Source of the DNA: Ligustrum vulgare
Lineage: Eukaryota; Streptophyta; Magnoliopsida; Lamiales; Oleaceae
Assembly: GCA_963555705.1 (NCBI GenBank)
Contig: OY743169.1
Span: 43,636,124 to 43,700,123 of the forward strand
Reading direction: 5' to 3'
Length of the DNA stretch: 64,000 nt
Under the pieces are notes generated by a model. That model was not told the DNA's origin, searched no databases, and was given only the letters and a program-made list of their open reading frames with translations. Shown here piece after piece: positions 60,920 to 64,000 of the stretch (its first letter is position 1; each line of letters opens with the position of its first letter). The translations under genes were made by a program, and so were the position numbers.

Positions 60920-62612
60920 ACGAATTCAGAGATGATAGAGTTCATAATTTAAAATTCTTTCTCTTCGACGTGTGCCAGCTCGAAAGAAACCTCAATCTCT
61001 GTCGGATCAACGGAAGAGTTTTCAAGATGTTCAAAATAAAGGGAATCGACTTTATCAAAGTAATTTTATCGAAGGTTTCTTTGTCCAAACTTTCATACAA
61101 ATGAAAGGCAGCCTTTTCAAGAGGTGATTATTCCCGCTTTCGGTTCGAATGAAACTTTTCGAATTCCTAGAACAAATATGAAGAGAAACTGGAATTCCTT
61201 ACTGGAAAGAGAGAAATTCCGAGGGAAAGTAAGGAAACCAAAAAGAGTGAAATCAATAGATAAGTGCCAACATAGATTGGCAAGACAGAGTTCTTGAGAA
61301 TATGGCTTCCCCTGTTGCAACATCTTCAAAAAGTAAAGGGGGGAAAACTTTCTCGCCAAGATCCTTCAATTGTGGATTGATTACATTCAAATTGCCAATA
61401 AAATCTCTAAAGATTCTTCTTCTTCAAATACCCTTGCCCTTTCCCACTGCTAATAATTTTTGTTTCTTGACAAAATTCCTCAAACTCAAGAAAAGTAAAA
61501 AATCTCCAAACTACAAAAAGGCAGTTCAATCTGGCTATGGAAAACTTCCATAAAGAAACATCAAATCTTTTCAATACTTTGTTAAGAATGAATTTATTCC
61601 AATCTTCGATACGGAAACCCTCTTGGGATTATAAATATTCAAATCTTCATGAATGTTTATTTGGTATTATCCCTCCCAGTCTCCAATTTCTTCCCTTCAA
61701 AAGCCTCGAGAGTCTCACGAAAAGATCTTACGCAAGACCGGATCTGCAGTTATTACTCATACCCCAAATAAACAAATCCTCAACATATCGATATATCAAA
61801 ATTGTCAGTTTGCAAAGTGTTGTCGTTAGAAGATCGGGATCAATACCCTTGGCTGGAGAAAAAGATGAACCTTTCAAAGGGTGACGATTTCTTTTCTCAT
61901 TTCAACTACGAGGATTATTACCAAGATCCTTTGTTTAATGTTTTCTTCTTTAGACCGGTTAATCATTCTTGGTTTACCCTCTTCCATCAATCATGCCCAA
62001 ATAGTTTTCCCAAATGGTTTCAAAATTGGAATGATTATTTTGTGCTTGAAGAGAGTATTTAACCTCAAGGATTCCAACACTTTACGAACGAGGCAAAAAC
62101 CTTTTTAGGTCCTCAAGAAAAAATGATTGTTAGATCAAATTTGCACTCAAGTTTAAAGCCTCATGGATCCTCTGTGAGGACTTTTTTATTGTTCAAAATA
62201 CTGGTGACTCTCACAGTCCTTAAGAGATTGTTACGAGGGTCAAAATAAAATGGTGGTCCAAATTTCATGAAACAATGTTGTCCCGAGGTCATTCAATTGA
62301 TGAGTTCCGCAATAGTATAACCTAGGTCACCCAGAAATCTCAAAGAAAGTTCAGGATGCCCACCCTAATTTCCTCTCTCCAAAGAATAGTATATTATTAG
62401 ACGGGCTTGCAAAATCTACAAGGCCTGAAGAAATGTCAAGTTTAGCAGAAAAAATTGCACCCCTTGCTTAAAGAATGCGCTTCAAAGTCTTCGGTTCAAG
62501 AATCATCTGAGCCCAAATGAGAAGCGGACATGATTTCCGTGGAATAGATTTGGACGAATCTCTTCTTGATGAATTTCATTAGTAAAATGCCTGCAAGAAC
62601 TAAGTTATCTTG
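60920..62612 (+). repeat. Satellite unit U37 (1,693 bp, position 2 of the second trimer)
   Basis: Repeats both 1-bp losses of U34 (near 61090 and 61775). It has tgacgaattc at the unit boundary where U34 has taacgaattc. Extended frame C 61537-61884, ORF-B 61302-61553, remaining D frame 61802-62062. Confidence 0.97.
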
Positions 62613-64000
62613 ACGAATTCAGAGATGATAGAGTTCGTAATTTAAAATTCTTTCTCTTCGACGTGTGCCAGCTCGAAAGAAACCTCAATCTCTGTCGGAT
62701 CAACGGAAGAGTTTTCAAGATGTTCAAAATAAAGGGAATCGACTTTATCAAAGTAACTTTATCGAAGGTTTCTTTGTCCAAACTTTTCGTACAAATGAAA
62801 GGCAGCCTTTTCAAGAGGTGATTATTCCCGCTTTCGGTTCGAATGAAACTTTTCGAATTCCTAGAACAAATATGAAGAGAAACTGGAATTCCTTACTGGA
62901 AAGAGAGAAATTCCGAGGGAAAGTAAGGAAACCAAAAAGAGTGAAATCAATAGATAAGTGCCAACATAGATTGGCAAAACAGAGTTCTTGAGAATATGGC
63001 TTCCCCTGTTGCAACATCTTCAAAAAGTAAAGGGGGGAAAACTTTCTCGCCAAGATCCTTCAATTGTGGATTGATTACATTCAAATCGCCAATAAAATCT
63101 CTAAAGATTCTTCTTCTTCAAATACCCTTGCCCTTTCCCACTGCTAAAAATTTTTGTTTCTTGACAAAATTCCTCAAACTCAAGAAAAGTAAAAAATCTC
63201 CAAACTACAAAAAGGCAGTTCAATCTGGCTATGGAAAACTTCCATAAAGAAACATCAAATCTTTTCAATACTTTGTTAAGAATGAATTTATTCCAATCTT
63301 CGATACGGAAACCCTCTTGGGATTATAAATATTCAAATCTTCATGAATGTTTATTTGGTATTATCCCTCCCAGTCTCCAATTTCTTCCCTTCAAAAGCCT
63401 CGAGAGTCTCACGAAAAGATCTTACGCAAGACCGGATCTGCAGTTATTACTCATACCCCAAATAAACAAAGTCCTCAACATATCGATATATCAAAATTGT
63501 CAGTTTGCAAAGTGTTGTCGTTAGAAGATCGGGATCAATACCCTTGGCTGGAGAAAAAGATGAACCTTTCAAAGGGTGACGATTTCTTTTCTCATTTCAA
63601 CTACGAGGATTATTACCAAGATCCTTTGTTTAATGTTTTCTTCTTTAGACCGGTTAATCATTCTTGGTTTACCCTCTTCCATCAATCATGCCCAAATAGT
63701 TTTCCCAAATGGTTTCAAAATTGGAATGATTATTTTGTGCTTGAAGAGAGTATTTAACCTCAAGGATTCCAACACTTTACGAACGAGGCAAAAACCTTTT
63801 TAGGTCCTCAAGAAAAAATGATTGTTAGATCAAATTTGCACTCAAGTTTAAAGCCTCATGGATCCTCTGTGAGGACTTTTTTATTGTTCAAAATACTGGT
63901 GACTCTCACAGTCCTTAAGAGATTGTTACGAGGGTCAAAATAAAATGGTGGTCCAAATTTCATGAAACAATGTTGTCCCGAGGTCATTCAATTGATGAGT
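62613..64000 (+). repeat. Satellite unit U38 (partial, first 1,388 bp)
   Basis: Position 3 of the second trimer, matching U35 at every marker I checked, cut by the window end. ORF-A 62665-62991, ORF-B 62996-63247, ORF-C 63231-63524, ORF-D 63347-63757. Confidence 0.97.

Larger units (their letters stand above)
1..64000 (+). repeat. Tandem array of a ~1.69-kb long-monomer satellite (38 copies)
   Basis: The same sequence recurs head-to-tail across the whole window. Measured between successive copies of the motif gtgccagctcg, the spacings are 1,650 (once) and otherwise 1,691-1,696 bp, mostly 1,692 or 1,695. All copies have the same orientation and no foreign sequence separates them. Both window ends lie inside the array, so its true length is unknown. 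Each unit carries four recurrent + strand open frames: A (108 codons, GTG start), B (83), C (97) and D (135/136). These overlap or are separated by stops, and about 550 bp after D lacks any long frame. Long monomers in large homogenised arrays are known for eukaryotic satellites, including retrotransposon-derived centromeric satellites of potato. Placement at a centromere or in heterochromatin is not shown by the sequence. Confidence 0.98.
54148..64000 (+). repeat. Trimeric higher-order repeat, 5,080-bp period (U33-U35 / U36-U38)
   Basis: The order of three distinguishable unit types repeats at exactly 5,080 bp: 54148-59227, then 59228 to the window end. Shared rare markers are gatggagttcata, gatgacttcc with caatttttgc, and two 1-bp deletions in the middle unit. 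The gcataaagaatg marker just upstream (in U32 and U35) suggests that the duplicated segment began inside U32. The ORF-A/ORF-B part of U33 differs from U36, so homogenisation is incomplete there. Confidence 0.88.

Noticed and set aside
1..64000. CRISPR array or other prokaryotic repeat-spacer system
   Set aside because: Repeats are 1.69 kb with no variable spacers; differences are scattered point changes and small indels.
1..64000. rDNA or other tandem gene cluster
   Set aside because: No rRNA-like, 5S, tRNA-like or histone-like sequence is recognisable in the monomer.
1..64000. Intact LTR retrotransposon or endogenous virus copies in tandem
   Set aside because: No LTR pair, primer-binding site, reverse transcriptase, integrase or protease motif is visible, and 1.69 kb is too short for a complete element.

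Overview
This window is one uninterrupted tandem array of a long satellite-type repeat. The monomer is 1,692-1,695 bp. Choosing the phase that starts at acgaattcag, there are 37 complete copies (U1-U37) and the first 1,388 bp of a 38th (U38), all head-to-tail on the + strand. No unique flanking DNA, rRNA, tRNA, CRISPR array or intact gene is visible. An AT-rich, kilobase-long monomer in a homogenised array of at least 64 kb, full of stop codons, points to a eukaryotic nuclear genome. A plant is the most likely source, because one reading frame weakly resembles polyproteins of plant reverse-transcribing elements. That resemblance is judged from memory, not from a search.

Inside each monomer (offsets from the unit start) four + strand open frames recur. 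ORF-A is at about 53-379 (108 codons, begins with GTG, basic). ORF-B is at about 384-635 (83 codons). ORF-C is at about 619-912 (97 codons, overlaps B and D in other frames). ORF-D is at about 735-1145 (135/136 codons, aromatic-rich, the retroelement-like one). The remaining 550 bp or so has no long frame and carries a short hairpin followed by six T. The overlapping frames, non-ATG start, scattered stops and frameshifting indels look like decayed coding DNA captured as a satellite monomer, not a working operon.

Regional layout. U1-U9 (1-15188) are the most varied copies, with private substitutions, a 42-bp deletion in U3 and small indels. U10-U12 (15189-20270) mix sequence types. U13-U30 (20271-50764) are a very homogeneous core in which copies differ at only a few visible sites; dimeric higher-order repeats of 3,387 and 3,390 bp are visible there, interrupted by the distinct U20. 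U31-U32 are again divergent. U33-U38 (54148-64000) form a trimeric higher-order repeat of 5,080 bp, seen almost twice.

No genes work together here. The biological content is the array itself: the origin of its monomer, and a readable record of unequal exchange, local amplification and gene-conversion-like patches.
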